DNA of 47,479 nucleotides from Vibrio sonorensis (GCF_001854765.1 NZ_LJJE01000021.1:1-47479); one strand, 5' to 3'. Counted from the stretch's first letter, positions 9,401 through 19,436 are shown. Program-made: numbers and translations. Notes: generated by a model from the sequence alone, not told the origin.

Positions 9401-10231
9401 ATGCATTTCCATTTTTCAAAAATGCACGGATTGGGTAATGACTTTATGGTCGTTGACTGCATTACCCAAAACGTATTTTTCTCACCAGAACTGATCCGTC
9501 GTTTGGCGGATCGGCACACTGGGGTGGGCTTTGACCAACTGCTTGTGGTTGAAGCGCCTTATGATCCAGAAACCGATTTTCACTACCGCATTTTTAATGC
9601 AGACGGAAGTGAAGTTGAGCAGTGTGGTAATGGTGCTCGCTGTTTTGCTCGTTTTGTGCGAATGAAAGGTTTGACTAATAAGTTCAGCATTTCAGTAAGT
9701 ACCAAAAAGGGCAAGATGATCCTGAACATCGAAGAAGATGATCAGGTGACGGTAAACATGGGTGAACCCGAGTTTGAGCCTGGCAAAATTCCTTTTCGAG
9801 CTAAGCAGCAAGAAAAAACGTATATTCTTCGCGCCGACGATAAGACCTTGTTCTGTGGAGCAGTAAGCATGGGCAACCCGCATGTAGTAACCGTTGTCGA
9901 CGATGTTGATACTGCGGATGTAGATACGCTTGGTCCGCTACTAGAATCTCATGAACGCTTCCCTGAGCGTGTTAACGCTGGCTTTATGCAGGTCGTGAGC
10001 CGCAATGAAGTGAAACTCAGAGTTTACGAGCGTGGTGCTGGTGAAACTCAAGCTTGCGGTAGCGGCGCATGTGGCGCAGTTGCGGTTGGTATTTTACAGG
10101 GCTTACTGGATGAAAGTGTTGCGGTGCACCTTCCCGGAGGGACACTCAAGATCCGCTGGAAGGGAGAAGGTACTCCTCTCTACATGACCGGCCCAGCAAC
10201 CCATGTTTTTGATGGCCAGTTGAGCTGTTAG
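9401..10231 (+). CDS. dapF: Diaminopimelate epimerase
   Basis: 276-residue cytosolic enzyme converting LL- to meso-diaminopimelate, the precursor of lysine and peptidoglycan. The two catalytic cysteines are visible: Cys75 in EQCGNGARC and Cys219 in QACGSGACG. The C-terminal PGGTLKI motif is present. It starts 10 bases after lysA, its partner in the same pathway, and the next gene follows after 3 bases, so lysA-dapF-DUF484-xerC-yigB look co-transcribed. Confidence 0.98.
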   Translation: MHFHFSKMHGLGNDFMVVDCITQNVFFSPELIRRLADRHTGVGFDQLLVVEAPYDPETDFHYRIFNADGSEVEQCGNGARCFARFVRMKGLTNKFSISVSTKKGKMILNIEEDDQVTVNMGEPEFEPGKIPFRAKQQEKTYILRADDKTLFCGAVSMGNPHVVTVVDDVDTADVDTLGPLLESHERFPERVNAGFMQVVSRNEVKLRVYERGAGETQACGSGACGAVAVGILQGLLDESVAVHLPGGTLKIRWKGEGTPLYMTGPATHVFDGQLSC

Positions 10232-10234
10232 GTT

Positions 10235-10956
10235 ATGAATAGAGAAGAACAGCTAACCGAAGTTGTCGCAGACGAGTTAACCGCAGAGGCGGTGGCAGAG
10301 TATTTGAGAGACAACCCTGATTATTTTTTGAGTCGTCGAGAGCTGGTGGATCGCTTAGCTTTGCCCAATCAAGAGCAAGGTGCGGTCTCTCTAGTTCACG
10401 TTCAACTAAACCGTCAAAGACAGCGCATTGAAGAATTGGAAGAAGAAATTACCGCTTTGATGTCATTGGCCGCTAGCAACGATAGGACTTTCCATGAATT
10501 TATGGATGTTCAAGAGAGAATACTAAGTTGTGACTCTCTAAGTGAAGTGGTGGAAATGATTGAAGATAAGGCGATGCAACTTGGCTTGAAAGCACACGTT
10601 CGCTTGTCAGAAAACGCGCCAGAACCTTATGTTCTCAATACTGAATATGCTCGACAGTTTGTCACTCGTTCTTTTAATGGGCGTGATGCTATTTGGGACG
10701 AATGAGAAAAGTCGATAGAGATAATTTGTTTGGGGAGTACAACGAAACACCAGAAATGGGCTCCTATGTGTTGCTGACCTTAAATCGCGGTGGTTTCCAA
10801 GGGCTATTGGCGTTTTCGAGCGAAGATGGTGGTCATTTCCAGCCTAGTATGGATACCTTATTCCTGCGTCATCTGGCGTTGGTACTCTCTCATTTAGTCT
10901 CGACTCTACCTTGGCAGGTGAATCATGAAGAGCGATGCTCCAGCCCACTTGCCTAA
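10235..10956 (+). pseudogene. DUF484 family protein (YigA-like), disrupted by a single-base deletion
   Basis: DUF484 proteins are cytosolic, with an N-terminal coiled coil (here about residues 55-85) and a GAF-like C-terminal domain; function unknown, but always between dapF and xerC. The first part stops at 10705 after GRDAIWDE; the rest continues in another frame with LGRMRKVDRDNLFGE. Adding one T at about 10690 gives GRDAYLGRMRKVDR and a continuous 240-residue protein of normal family length. The 3' end overlaps xerC by 32 bases. Most likely intact in the organism. Confidence 0.85.
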
Positions 10957-11878
10957 AGGCTTTGAAGAACACCTTCAGCTCTTTTATCAGTATCTAAACA
11001 ACGAAAAAGGGCTGAGTCTTCACACTCAACGCAACTATCGTCAACAGCTAGAAACCATGGCGCTACACCTTTCTCAAATGGGGCTATCTCGTTGGGAACA
11101 GGTCGACGCCGCTTGGGTTAGGCAATTGGCGAGTAAAGGTATGCGCGAAGGAATGAAGTCCAGCAGTATTGCGACACGACTATCGACTTTGCGTAGCTTT
11201 TTCGACTTTCTTGTTTACAAGCATGTCCTTGTGGCAAACCCAGCAAAGGGGGTGTCTGCCCCTCGCAAGCAAAGACCGCTACCCAAAAACTTGGATGTTG
11301 ATGAAGTTGGTCAACTCTTAGAAGTCAACGAAGATGACCCACTAGCAGTGCGTGATCGAGCTATGATGGAGTTAATGTATGGCACGGGTTTGCGGTTGGC
11401 AGAGCTGGTAAGCATTGATGTCAGTAATGTTGAGCTGTGGTCAGAAGAGATAAGAGTCATCGGTAAAGGCAACAAAGAGCGTAAAGTTCCCTTCTCTGGA
11501 AAAGCCAAAGAGTGGGTTGAAAAGTGGGTCAAAGTACGTTCTTTAATGGCTAAAAGCGACGAACCAGCGTTATTTGTTTCTAAGTTGGGAACTCGAATTT
11601 CTCACCGCAGTGTGCAAAAGAGGATGTCTGAGTGGGGTCAAAAACAGGCGGTTGCCAGCCACATTAGTCCACATAAATTGAGGCACTCTTTTGCTACCCA
11701 TGTTTTAGAGTCGAGTAACAACCTCCGAGCCGTTCAAGAACTGCTCGGCCACGAGAACATTTCAACGACTCAAATCTACACTCACTTGGACTTTCAACAC
11801 CTAGCTGAAGTGTATGACCAAGCGCATCCGAGAGCGAAAAAAGGCAAGGGTAAAGATAAAGAGAAGGACGACGAATGA
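10925..11878 (+). CDS. xerC: Tyrosine recombinase XerC
   Basis: 317 residues. With XerD it resolves chromosome dimers at dif. The N-terminal core-binding SAM-like domain (about 10-110) is followed by the catalytic domain. Catalytic residues are visible: Arg157 (GTGLRLAEL), Lys181, His250 and Arg253 ([10 protein letters not shown]), His276 (LLGHENIS) and nucleophile Tyr285 (QIYTH). The context after dapF-DUF484 identifies XerC rather than XerD. Its stop overlaps the yigB start as ATGA. Confidence 0.97.
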   Translation: MKSDAPAHLPKGFEEHLQLFYQYLNNEKGLSLHTQRNYRQQLETMALHLSQMGLSRWEQVDAAWVRQLASKGMREGMKSSSIATRLSTLRSFFDFLVYKHVLVANPAKGVSAPRKQRPLPKNLDVDEVGQLLEVNEDDPLAVRDRAMMELMYGTGLRLAELVSIDVSNVELWSEEIRVIGKGNKERKVPFSGKAKEWVEKWVKVRSLMAKSDEPALFVSKLGTRISHRSVQKRMSEWGQKQAVASHISPHKLRHSFATHVLESSNNLRAVQELLGHENISTTQIYTHLDFQHLAEVYDQAHPRAKKGKGKDKEKDDE

Positions 11879-12585
11879 AGTATTATCGCGCAATAGGTCC
11901 AATTAGAGCGATGACGTTTGATTTGGACGATACTCTTTACGACAACTGGCCAGTCATTCTTCGGTTAGAGAAAGAACTGCAATCGTGGTTTGCAAAGCAT
12001 CACCCTATTTATTTCCAAAAAGACCATACTTGGTGGCAGAGCTTGAAAAAGCAGGTGGCGATAGATAATCAAAGCCTTATCCATAACTTATCGGCGTGGC
12101 GACAAAAGTATCTAGAAGAGGGTTTTCGCCAACTGGGTTATAGCGATGCCAAAGCTGTGCGAGTCGCCGAGGAAGCGATGGTAGAGGTATTAAAATGGCG
12201 CAATCGAGTGGATGTGCCAGATTCCACTCATAAAGTGATGCGCGCGTTAGCAAACAAGTACCCCTTAGTTGCTATTACGAATGGCAATGTTGACGTTAAA
12301 AAAATTGGTCTAGAAACGTATTTCTCTTGTGTTTTGAAAGCTGGCCCAGATGGCCCCGCGAAACCTTTGCCCGATCTATTCACAAAAGCGGCCCAACATT
12401 TGGGGCTTCCTGCCAAACAGATTTTACATGTGGGAGATCACCTGATTAGTGATGTAAAAGGTGCGGTGGACAGGGGCTATCAGGCATGTTGGATTAACGA
12501 TCACCAAAAGTGTCTCCGTCAGGAGAGGGCGACACTTGTTCCTCATATTGAAATCACTGAACTGTCACAGTTACTACTTCTTTAG
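11875..12585 (+). CDS. yigB: HAD phosphatase YigB (riboflavin-pathway phosphatase type)
   Basis: 236-residue cytosolic HAD hydrolase. Motif I is [10 protein letters not shown] with nucleophile Asp16 and Asp18; motif II is ITNGN; the last motif is [13 protein letters not shown]. In E. coli, YigB dephosphorylates 5-amino-6-(5-phosphoribitylamino)uracil in riboflavin synthesis and FMN. It is translationally coupled to xerC by the ATGA overlap, the same order as in E. coli. Its 3' end overlaps the convergent DTW gene by 12 bases. Confidence 0.9.
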   Translation: MKYYRAIGPIRAMTFDLDDTLYDNWPVILRLEKELQSWFAKHHPIYFQKDHTWWQSLKKQVAIDNQSLIHNLSAWRQKYLEEGFRQLGYSDAKAVRVAEEAMVEVLKWRNRVDVPDSTHKVMRALANKYPLVAITNGNVDVKKIGLETYFSCVLKAGPDGPAKPLPDLFTKAAQHLGLPAKQILHVGDHLISDVKGAVDRGYQACWINDHQKCLRQERATLVPHIEITELSQLLLL

Positions 12586-13164
12586 CGCGTGACCACTTTT
12601 GTCAGCCTTAAACGCGAGTGTGTATTGTCGCAGAAACTCATTGAGCTGTTTGGAATCTCGTGTGTCGAGATTTGCTTCGAGCAAGCAAGCGGCAACCTCT
12701 AGAGTGCAAAGATTCCCGTCTTGCTGGTTCCGTCTAAGTTGATACTGAGATTTCGGCGTATTTTCTACAACAACAACGGGAAGGCTCTGTAGCCAAGGGC
12801 TCTTGCGATACATCTTGCCCGCCTCTTGCCACGTACCATCAAGGATAATAAATAGAGGTTGTTGGCTTTCCTCGTTGGCGAGCTTGATCGCTTGTTGTGG
12901 CACAAGATATTTTTCTGAAGGAAAAACAAGGTAGGGCGCGTAATTAGGATCTTTAATTTGCTGGATAAGCGCCTGAGGTGGCTTCACTCTATCCCAAATA
13001 TGCATTTGGCATGAAGAGAGAGCATCGACCACCCAGCGGCCAGTGTTTGTGTCTCTTTGCAGTTCATTGCTATGGGTTAACATAGCAATCGCCAATGTCG
13101 ACTTTATACTAGGGATCTCTGGGCAAATACACTGATGTTTTAACTGGCACTTAGGGCAGCTCAT
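12574..13164 (-). CDS. DTW-domain tRNA-uridine aminocarboxypropyltransferase
   Basis: 196-residue protein of the DTW family (TapT/YfiP type), which transfers the 3-amino-3-carboxypropyl group of SAM to a tRNA uridine (acp3U). An N-terminal zinc-ribbon-like cluster CPKCQLKHQCIC (residues 3-14) precedes the catalytic region; the signature ILDGTWQEAGKM is at about 107-118, and NLCTLE follows in the C-terminal half. Its ATG overlaps the stop of the upstream lipoprotein gene (ATGA), so the two are probably co-transcribed. The family is clear; the exact tRNA position is inferred. Confidence 0.87.
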   Translation of the reverse strand: MSCPKCQLKHQCICPEIPSIKSTLAIAMLTHSNELQRDTNTGRWVVDALSSCQMHIWDRVKPPQALIQQIKDPNYAPYLVFPSEKYLVPQQAIKLANEESQQPLFIILDGTWQEAGKMYRKSPWLQSLPVVVVENTPKSQYQLRRNQQDGNLCTLEVAACLLEANLDTRDSKQLNEFLRQYTLAFKADKSGHALKK

Positions 13165-14668
13165 TGCAGATCAATTCCTTTTTGGTATGGAGAAACCACG
13201 TCAGAAAATAAGAGCGCGTCTATATCAGGATCTTTTGCCAATGGAGCAGTACTCGGATTGATTGGATATTGATTGCCTTGGTAATGTAATTGATGGCGCG
13301 CAGGCTCTGCGCCACCGCCGCTTACGTTAACAATCAAATGACGCCAACCCATACTCTTGTTTACGCTCACTTCGATTGGTGTTCTGACTAAAGTAATACG
13401 ACTGTTGAATACCCAGTTGTTATTGCTATTCTCGAAAACCAATACTGTGCAACCACCACTACCGCACCAGTTGAGTTCAACCAAGAGCTCATGGGCGTTA
13501 TCGCCATTGAGATCATAGGTCAACCAACGGTATCGAGAGTTGTCAAAAGGCAAACGGTTTTGTTGAAAGAAGCTTCGCACGGCTTGGTCAACCTGGTGAT
13601 TGAACTCATTGCTCGACGGCACTTGGATCTTTGTATCAACAGCAACGGATGTTTCTGGCCGAGCGTCGGAGCGATACAAGGTAAGACCTTGAGCTATGGT
13701 ATACAGCTTGCCGGAAATCTTCTCTTTGTCCGCCGTAAGCTTGTCATTATTTCGGGTAAAAATGCGCTCAGAGATTAAGTATTGCTGCTGGTGGTGAGTC
13801 ATTACCACTTGTACTTGATTGTTATTGAGCTGCTGCCAATAACCGTGTTCTCTGGTTTCACTCTTACCGTTATCGTAAACATATGTCGTTGTAGCAGTGT
13901 GGTCGGAATTTAACTGCATATCGACACTAAAGTTGTTTTGCTTAGTCGATTTTGCCAAATAGCGGCCAGCCCATGATTGCGTGGCATCTAGGTTTGATAG
14001 ACTTGCACACCCTTTATAGCTTGTGCCCTTCAGGTTGAGAACAGAGCGCCATCCAAAGAGAGAATCGCTCATTGAGTCTTTACAGCTCTGAGCCGATAAG
14101 GTTAGTGAGCCTTCACTTAACTGATAGACGCGTTCACTCGGAGTAAAGCGCGAGCTGATTATATCGAGTGCTACGGACTCTTCACCCAGTGGTGAAAATT
14201 GTACTGATTGACTGGAAAAGTGCGCAGACCAAAAAGGTTCATTACCAAATGCTCGGGTGGTTTTTCTTTTTGTGTACACCTTTGAGGGTTTTCGGTACTT
14301 AAGTGGTTCACTTGTGTCACAACAAAGCGGGCGTGGTAATCGGCTCCAAAGCCGCCATTACTCGGTGGTTGAAGGTATCCAATTAACTCGCCGTAAAGTG
14401 GTTGATAAGGTTGTTGAACTAAGTTTAAGGCTTGCTGAAAGCGGTCTTTGGGAAGATCTATCCAGTATTGTTGATGACTATTACAGGGCGTGATGGCTCT
14501 GACTTCATGACCTAGCGTCACCTCCCCTCTGATAATAAACGTGGGGATCGAGGTGGTATTAGCTTCCGTCAGTGAGATTGTGTTGCTAGAAGCGGGAGTA
14601 GGAGACGAGCCACACGCTTGAATTAATGCCAGAGAAGAGAGAACCATTAGGTTTCCGAGAAGCTTCAT
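13161..14668 (-). pseudogene. COG3650-like outer-membrane lipoprotein, disrupted by a single-base deletion
   Basis: The N-terminal part (14668 down to about 14270) begins with a signal peptide and lipobox LIQAC (Cys19). It would stop at 14171 in a meaningless frame. The second part contains GNEPFWSAHF, the signature of COG3650/MliC-like lipoproteins, then a second domain with an ordered Asp loop DLNGDNAHELLVEL (EF-hand-like) and WCGSGGC. One extra T in either T5 run (14261-14265 or 14267-14271) joins them into a 502-residue lipoprotein in which RCTQK runs into RKTTRAFGNEPFW. Function unknown. The downstream DTW gene overlaps its stop. Confidence 0.8.
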
Positions 14669-14706
14669 GCTATACCATCCAGATGAAATAGAGACTGGAC
14701 GTTATT

Positions 14707-15165
14707 ATGGCATATTGGCTTTTTAAAACCGAACCTGACACGTTTTCCATTGATACTCTGAGAGTGCAAGGCAGTTCTTGCTGGGAAGGGGTTAGAAACT
14801 ACCAAGCGAGAAATATGATGCGAGATTTAGTAAAAGAAGGAGACTTGGTTTTGATCTACCACTCTTCTTGCAAACAAGTGGGTGTTGCGGGCATTGCGAA
14901 AGTGACCAAAGAAGCCTACCCGGATCATTTCGCTTTGGACCCAAACAGTGAGTATTTCGATCCTAAGTCGGACCCTGAAAACCCCAGATGGGTTATGGTG
15001 GATATTGAGTTCGTTAGGAAAACCAAGCGACTTATTCCTTTGGCAGTGATGAAAGCGATGCCAGAGCTCGCGGAAATGCCATTAGTGAAAAGAGGTAATC
15101 GACTGTCGATAATGCCGGTAAGTGAAAGCGAGTGGCAGGCGATCCTCGATAAAGAAACGCGATAA
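14707..15165 (+). CDS. EVE-domain protein
   Basis: 152-residue single-domain protein of the EVE (PUA-like) fold, which in other systems binds modified bases in DNA or RNA. Signatures are MAYWLFKTEPDTFS at the start, CWEGVRNYQARN (about 25-36) and GDLVLIYHSS (about 45-54). No partner nuclease or methyltransferase is adjacent, so it looks like the widespread housekeeping EVE protein rather than a defence component. Divergent from the lipoprotein gene. Confidence 0.9.
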   Translation: MAYWLFKTEPDTFSIDTLRVQGSSCWEGVRNYQARNMMRDLVKEGDLVLIYHSSCKQVGVAGIAKVTKEAYPDHFALDPNSEYFDPKSDPENPRWVMVDIEFVRKTKRLIPLAVMKAMPELAEMPLVKRGNRLSIMPVSESEWQAILDKETR

Positions 15166-15177
15166 CTTGTCTATAAG

Positions 15178-15202
15178 AAAGGCTACCAGAGGTAGCCTTT
15201 TT
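15178..15202. terminator. Terminator between EVE gene and yigL
   Basis: Stem AAGGCTACC/GGTAGCCTT with an AGA loop followed by a T run, placed 12 bases after the EVE-protein stop. It can serve as bidirectional terminator for the convergent yigL. Confidence 0.8.
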
Positions 15203-15226
15203 TCAATCGATAAGTTCTGCTTTTAC

Positions 15227-16054
15227 TTAGAACAGGTGCTCGTGCAAGTAGTGTGCAACGGCATCATCGGCATTGCTGCCTATCACTTCATTTTCAGGAA
15301 GCGCTTGTTTAACCTTGTCATGAGAAGAACCCATAACAATGCCTTTTCCTGCCATTTTTAGCATTTCATAATCATTCATGCCATCGCCAAAGGCAATGCA
15401 GTCTTTTAAACCAAGACCTAAAGTTTCAGCCACGGCTTGCAGGGCTTCGCCTTTAGATACTTCCGCGGCCATCACTTCTAAACACCACGGGGTAGAGAAA
15501 GAGATGTTTAGCTTATCGCCAAAACGCTCATTCAAAAGCTCTTCGTATTTTACCAACTGTTCGTGGTCTTGATCTGGGTTGGTAAAGAAGATTTTAGCAA
15601 TACCAGTATTTGGTGTTTTGTTGGCATTAAATACGGTGTAAGTGAAACCAGAATCACCGTGGAAATCACGTAGGAACTCATCTTCCTTGTTTAATAGCCA
15701 AGCATCGTCTTGGTATAAGTGGATGAATAAGTTGTCATCGTGCTTTACAACATCCACAACCTGCTGAACTAAGTCGGTAGGTACGTTTTGACTATAGAGT
15801 AATTGGTCTTTGGTATCGTGGACGCGCGCTCCATTAGAAGTAATCATGTAAGCAGGAATACCCACGATTTCTCGGATACCAGCAACGTCGACGTGATGAC
15901 GACCAGTAGCAAAGATAAAGGTATAGCCTTTTTCGTGCAGCTCTTTGAGAGTCTGCTTAGAAAAAGTTGTCAGTTGGTGGTTCGGCGCAAGCAAAGTGCC
16001 ATCGAGATCAGAAGCTACAATACGGAAAGGACTTTTAAGTTGTACGTCGGTCAT
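15227..16054 (-). CDS. yigL: Cof-type HAD phosphatase YigL
   Basis: 275-residue HAD-IIB (Cof) sugar-phosphatase-like enzyme; E. coli YigL acts on pyridoxal phosphate and sugar phosphates. Motif I SDLDGTLL has Asp16 and Asp18; FATGRHHVDV, SNGARVHD, the cap domain, SKGEAL with the motif III Lys, and GDGMNDYEML are all present. The start is supported by GAGGGTG just upstream. It lies beside pldB and an RhtB exporter, as in E. coli, which supports YigL rather than another Cof paralogue. Confidence 0.9.
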   Translation of the reverse strand: MTDVQLKSPFRIVASDLDGTLLAPNHQLTTFSKQTLKELHEKGYTFIFATGRHHVDVAGIREIVGIPAYMITSNGARVHDTKDQLLYSQNVPTDLVQQVVDVVKHDDNLFIHLYQDDAWLLNKEDEFLRDFHGDSGFTYTVFNANKTPNTGIAKIFFTNPDQDHEQLVKYEELLNERFGDKLNISFSTPWCLEVMAAEVSKGEALQAVAETLGLGLKDCIAFGDGMNDYEMLKMAGKGIVMGSSHDKVKQALPENEVIGSNADDAVAHYLHEHLF

Positions 16055-16194
16055 ATCACCCTCGTTGTCGGACTATTGGCAAACTACAACACTTCGAGTT
16101 TGCGAAAGCTATTTTACTTCAACTAAAGGGGAGAAAAGAGGGTAAAAAAACACCACATTGATTTCCTGTTTTTTAAACAGTGTATAAATCACAA

Positions 16195-17190
16195 TTATTT
16201 ATGGTGTTGGCAGAAGAAATCTAGCGTACTTTGAATTGCACTGTTTCGATAAACATCTTTTTCAAACAACACTTCATGTTTAGAGCCGGAAATGACTTTC
16301 ATCGCGCAATTTGGATTGGTTTTAGCCAGTTTTTTGATAAACCTAGATTGAGCCTCATTGGATACAATGGCTTCGTTACTCGCTTGCAGCAACAGCAATG
16401 GAATCTTGATTTGGCGGCTCAGTTGAATGCACTGTTTTGCTGCCATTAATCCCTGCCAAACCCAGTGTGTGGATGGGCCTCCGATTTTTAACTCTGGCAT
16501 CTGTTCATACAAGTCGCGAAACCAAGAGTAGCGCGCTTTGCTTTGACTAAGAGGGTTAATCTCAAACGGCTTTGGGTAATAGGCTTGATACCCGGGAGCA
16601 TAGGTTGGCTGAGAGTAGAGTGCACTCATTATTTGGCTGAGAGGTAGTGCAACCGGTCTAAAATACCACGGCATCGAAACACCAAACATTGGAGCACTGA
16701 GAGAAATGGCGCTAAAAGGTGTGCTACTGCGAGTTTGAAGGTATCGAGTGGCTATTGTGCCCCCCATTGAATGCGCCAACAGGTAGCTATCTTGGTAGCG
16801 TTCGAGCTGAAAATGTTCGACCATTTGAGCCATATCATTCACATAATCATCAAACTCATCCACATAGCCCATCTCTTTGTCTTCAATTAGCCGTTCAGAA
16901 AGGCCTTGGCCCCTATGGTCAAAAGAGTATATGTCATAGCCTTGTTGAAATAGGTCGTAAAAGAGCTCCTGATACTTCCAACAACTCTCTATCCTGCCAT
17001 TAACGACAAAGATGGCACGCGTGTGGTGTTTCGCCGTCATTTTTACCCAAAACAGCTGCTTTTTATCTTTCGATTTGATGTAACCTTGCTCTCGTTCTTG
17101 CCAGAAGAGAGAAATCTTGGTATTGATGACTTGCTCAAAATCCGCCTCTTGAGTATAAGAGGGAGCTACCGTATCGCTGGATGCGTTCAT
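16195..17190 (-). CDS. pldB: Lysophospholipase L2-type alpha/beta hydrolase PldB
   Basis: 331 residues, alpha/beta-hydrolase fold. Nucleophile elbow AHSMGGT with Ser141; DHRGQGLSER (91-100) is the oxyanion-side motif; the late ISGSKHEVLFE supplies the catalytic His. PldB degrades lysophospholipids and is found at the cytosolic face of the inner membrane. There is no signal peptide. It is separated by 140 bp from yigL and divergent from the RhtB exporter, the classic neighbourhood. Confidence 0.92.
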   Translation of the reverse strand: MNASSDTVAPSYTQEADFEQVINTKISLFWQEREQGYIKSKDKKQLFWVKMTAKHHTRAIFVVNGRIESCWKYQELFYDLFQQGYDIYSFDHRGQGLSERLIEDKEMGYVDEFDDYVNDMAQMVEHFQLERYQDSYLLAHSMGGTIATRYLQTRSSTPFSAISLSAPMFGVSMPWYFRPVALPLSQIMSALYSQPTYAPGYQAYYPKPFEINPLSQSKARYSWFRDLYEQMPELKIGGPSTHWVWQGLMAAKQCIQLSRQIKIPLLLLQASNEAIVSNEAQSRFIKKLAKTNPNCAMKVISGSKHEVLFEKDVYRNSAIQSTLDFFCQHHK

Positions 17191-17267
17191 ATTATTGTTT
17201 TGTGGCTAAGTGATATCACTCTTTGAGATTATCATAGCCAATAGTCGTGAAGTCGAGGAGAAATTCC

Positions 17268-17885
17268 ATGGATATGCATGTTTGGTTTGCTTATGTGCTC
17301 ACTGCCATAGTGTTTAGTTTGGCTCCAGGCTCAGGAACGGTGAACTCAATCAGTAATGGGCTTAGCTATGGCGCTAAAAAGTCTTTGGCTGCGGTCGCAG
17401 GATTACAGCTTGGGCTCTCGATACATATTGTTCTTGTCGGTGCTGGTATCGGAGCACTGGTGGCGCAATCGGCTTTGGCGTTTACCATTATTAAATGGGT
17501 AGGGGTGGTTTACCTGATTTGGTTAGGTGTTCAAAAGTGGCGTGACCGCTCTGATCTTACCGCAGACATTGAGCAAAACCAGTTATCTTCTTGGCAACTG
17601 ATGCGCAATGCGACGCTGATTAACTTAACAAACCCCAAATCGATCGTTTTTCTTGTCGCTCTATTCCCTCAGTTTATTAACCCATCACAGCCACAGCTTA
17701 TTCAGTTTTTCATTTTGGGTGTTACCACGGTTGTGATTGATACCATTGTTATGGTTGGGTACACCAGCCTTGCTGCTCAGATGGGGCGATTTATTCGCTC
17801 AGAAAACATGATGAGTCGAATCAATAAGGTATTTGGTTCCATGTTTGTTGGCTGTGGCGCGCTTCTCGCAACCGCCAAAAGTTAA
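17268..17885 (+). CDS. rhtB: RhtB/LysE-family amino-acid exporter
   Basis: 205-residue inner-membrane protein with about six membrane segments. The family signature FSLAPGSGTVNSISNGLSYG is near the N-terminus, and NPKSIVFLVALFPQF is in the central part. E. coli RhtB exports homoserine and homoserine lactone and sits next to pldB as here. I use the ATG at 17268, 7 bases after a GAGGAG ribosome-binding site, rather than the upstream in-frame GTG at 17247, whose product would be led by charged residues. Substrate is inferred. Confidence 0.88.
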   Translation: MDMHVWFAYVLTAIVFSLAPGSGTVNSISNGLSYGAKKSLAAVAGLQLGLSIHIVLVGAGIGALVAQSALAFTIIKWVGVVYLIWLGVQKWRDRSDLTADIEQNQLSSWQLMRNATLINLTNPKSIVFLVALFPQFINPSQPQLIQFFILGVTTVVIDTIVMVGYTSLAAQMGRFIRSENMMSRINKVFGSMFVGCGALLATAKS

Positions 17886-18049
17886 TACTCTTGCGCTGCG
17901 CTCAATCGAGTGCAGACAATGATTTTTCTTTCCAGCCGAACACGACTTTATCTGCACTCTGCTTACTTAGCTGACCTCTTGTCGTAGATGAAAGTTTTGT
18001 GACATTAACTCCTCACCTATTGCTATTTCAATCGAAAATAGATAAACAT

Positions 18050-18073
18050 ATACGCATATCCATATATGAGTAT
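18050..18073. promoter_or_regulatory. Candidate ArsR operator
   Basis: Imperfect inverted repeat: arms ATACGCATAT and ATATGAGTAT separated by four bases, one mismatch. It lies directly at the arsR start, and AT-rich dyads of this shape are usual for ArsR-family operators. The right arm covers the ATG at 18066, which favours the later ATG codons (18072 or 18081) as the true start. Confidence 0.55.
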
Positions 18074-18422
18074 GTATCTAATGCTTCCACACCAGTTTTT
18101 TAAAGTGCTTTCAGATGAGACCAGAGTGCGACTTTTAATGTTAATCGTCAGGGAAGATTGCCTTTGTGTGGCTGAACTGACTCAGGCACTTAATGAAAGC
18201 CAACCGAAAATTTCTCGTCATCTTGCACAGTTAAGATCACAGGGGATTTTAGTGGATGTTCGACAAGGTCAGTGGGTGTTTTACCGCTTGTCTAACAGCC
18301 TACCGGGATGGATGAAAAAAATGATAGATGATCTGGTTGCTTCAAACTGTTTAAAAACAGAGTACCAGAGTGATTTAGAGAGATTGAGCGAGATGAAGTC
18401 TCGTCCTGTCTGTTGCCAATAG
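18066..18422 (+). CDS. arsR: ArsR-family arsenical-responsive repressor
   Basis: 118 residues from the first ATG; the true start may be 18072 or 18081 because an operator-like dyad overlaps the first. Winged-helix fold: VLSDETRVRLLMLI, recognition helix SQPKISRHLAQL, wing VRQGQWVFYRLS. E. coli ArsR binds As(III) by three Cys in ELCVCDLC; here the aligned segment is DCLCVAEL, so only one of the three is kept, with another Cys two residues earlier, plus Cys95, Cys116 and Cys117. It is the first gene of the arsR-GAPDH-phosphatase-arsJ operon, 12 bases before GAPDH, and should repress it. Confidence 0.9.
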   Translation: MSMYLMLPHQFFKVLSDETRVRLLMLIVREDCLCVAELTQALNESQPKISRHLAQLRSQGILVDVRQGQWVFYRLSNSLPGWMKKMIDDLVASNCLKTEYQSDLERLSEMKSRPVCCQ

Positions 18423-18434
18423 AGAGAGCACGTC

Positions 18435-19436
18435 ATGACAATTAAAGTAGGTATTAACGGTTTTGGACGCATTGGTCGACTAGCAATGCGCGCGGCATTT
18501 GACTGGCCAGAACTAGAATTTGTACAGATAAATGATGTAGCCGGTGACGCGAAAACACTGGCGCATTTGCTGGAATTTGATTCGGTACAGGGTCGCTGGC
18601 ACCACGAAGTCGCTGGTCAAGATGGTCTATTAGTCATCGGAGACCAAAAGATCGTATGCAGACAAGAAAAGAACATCGATGCGATTGATTGGTCAGGCTG
18701 TGATGTGGTTATTGAAGCAACAGGTGTGCACCGCAAAACAAGTTTCTTAAACAAATATCTTGAGCAAGGTGTCAAACGCGTTGTGGTGTCTGCACCTGTT
18801 AAAGAAGATGAAGTAGCAAACATAGTGGTAGGGGTGAACGACAGTATCTTCAACCCAGAGAAGCATCGAATCGTAACAGCGGCATCTTGTACTACCAACT
18901 GTATTGCCCCGGTAGTGAAAGTGATTCACGAGAAACTCGGTATCGAGCAATCTTCATTCACGACTATTCATGACCTTACCAATACGCAGACCATTTTAGA
19001 TGCGCCTCACAAAGACCTTCGTCGCGCACGTGCTTGTGGCATGAGTCTGATACCAACGACAACAGGTTCAGCAACGGCTATCGTTGAAATCTTTCCCGAG
19101 CTAAAAGGCAAGATTAATGGCCATGCGGTACGCGTTCCGTTGGCGAATGCTTCTTTGACGGACATTATCTTTGATGTAAAGAAAGACACGACGGCAGAAG
19201 AAGTAAACCAATTGCTAAAAGAAGCATCGGAAGGTGAGCTAAAAGGCATTTTGGGTTTTGAAGCGCGACCATTAGTTTCTATTGATTACAAAGGTGACCA
19301 ACGCTCAACGATAGTTGATGCACAATCCACTATGGTTGTCGGCTCTCGCATGGTGAAAATCTATGCTTGGTATGACAATGAAATGGGGTATGCCACACGT
19401 ACAGCCGAGTTAGTGCTAAAGGTGGGACAAGCGTAA
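18435..19436 (+). CDS. ArsJ-associated glyceraldehyde-3-phosphate dehydrogenase
   Basis: 333-residue GAPDH. NAD-binding [10 protein letters not shown] at the N-terminus; catalytic Cys152 in [10 protein letters not shown]; the catalytic His is at about residue 179 (IHDL). In the known ArsJ pathway, GAPDH uses arsenate in place of phosphate to form 1-arseno-3-phosphoglycerate, which ArsJ exports; it then breaks down to arsenate outside. The location between arsR and arsJ shows this is the arsenate-detoxifying paralogue, not the glycolytic copy. Its stop overlaps the phosphatase start by one base (TAATG). Confidence 0.92.
   Translation: MTIKVGINGFGRIGRLAMRAAFDWPELEFVQINDVAGDAKTLAHLLEFDSVQGRWHHEVAGQDGLLVIGDQKIVCRQEKNIDAIDWSGCDVVIEATGVHRKTSFLNKYLEQGVKRVVVSAPVKEDEVANIVVGVNDSIFNPEKHRIVTAASCTTNCIAPVVKVIHEKLGIEQSSFTTIHDLTNTQTILDAPHKDLRRARACGMSLIPTTTGSATAIVEIFPELKGKINGHAVRVPLANASLTDIIFDVKKDTTAEEVNQLLKEASEGELKGILGFEARPLVSIDYKGDQRSTIVDAQSTMVVGSRMVKIYAWYDNEMGYATRTAELVLKVGQA

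Noticed and set aside
13491..13778. Plus-strand frame opposite the lipoprotein gene
   Set aside because: It lies antisense to a gene with clear motifs and has no start signals.
17886..18049. Terminator of the RhtB gene
   Set aside because: Only short, imperfect hairpins are visible here; none has a proper T run.
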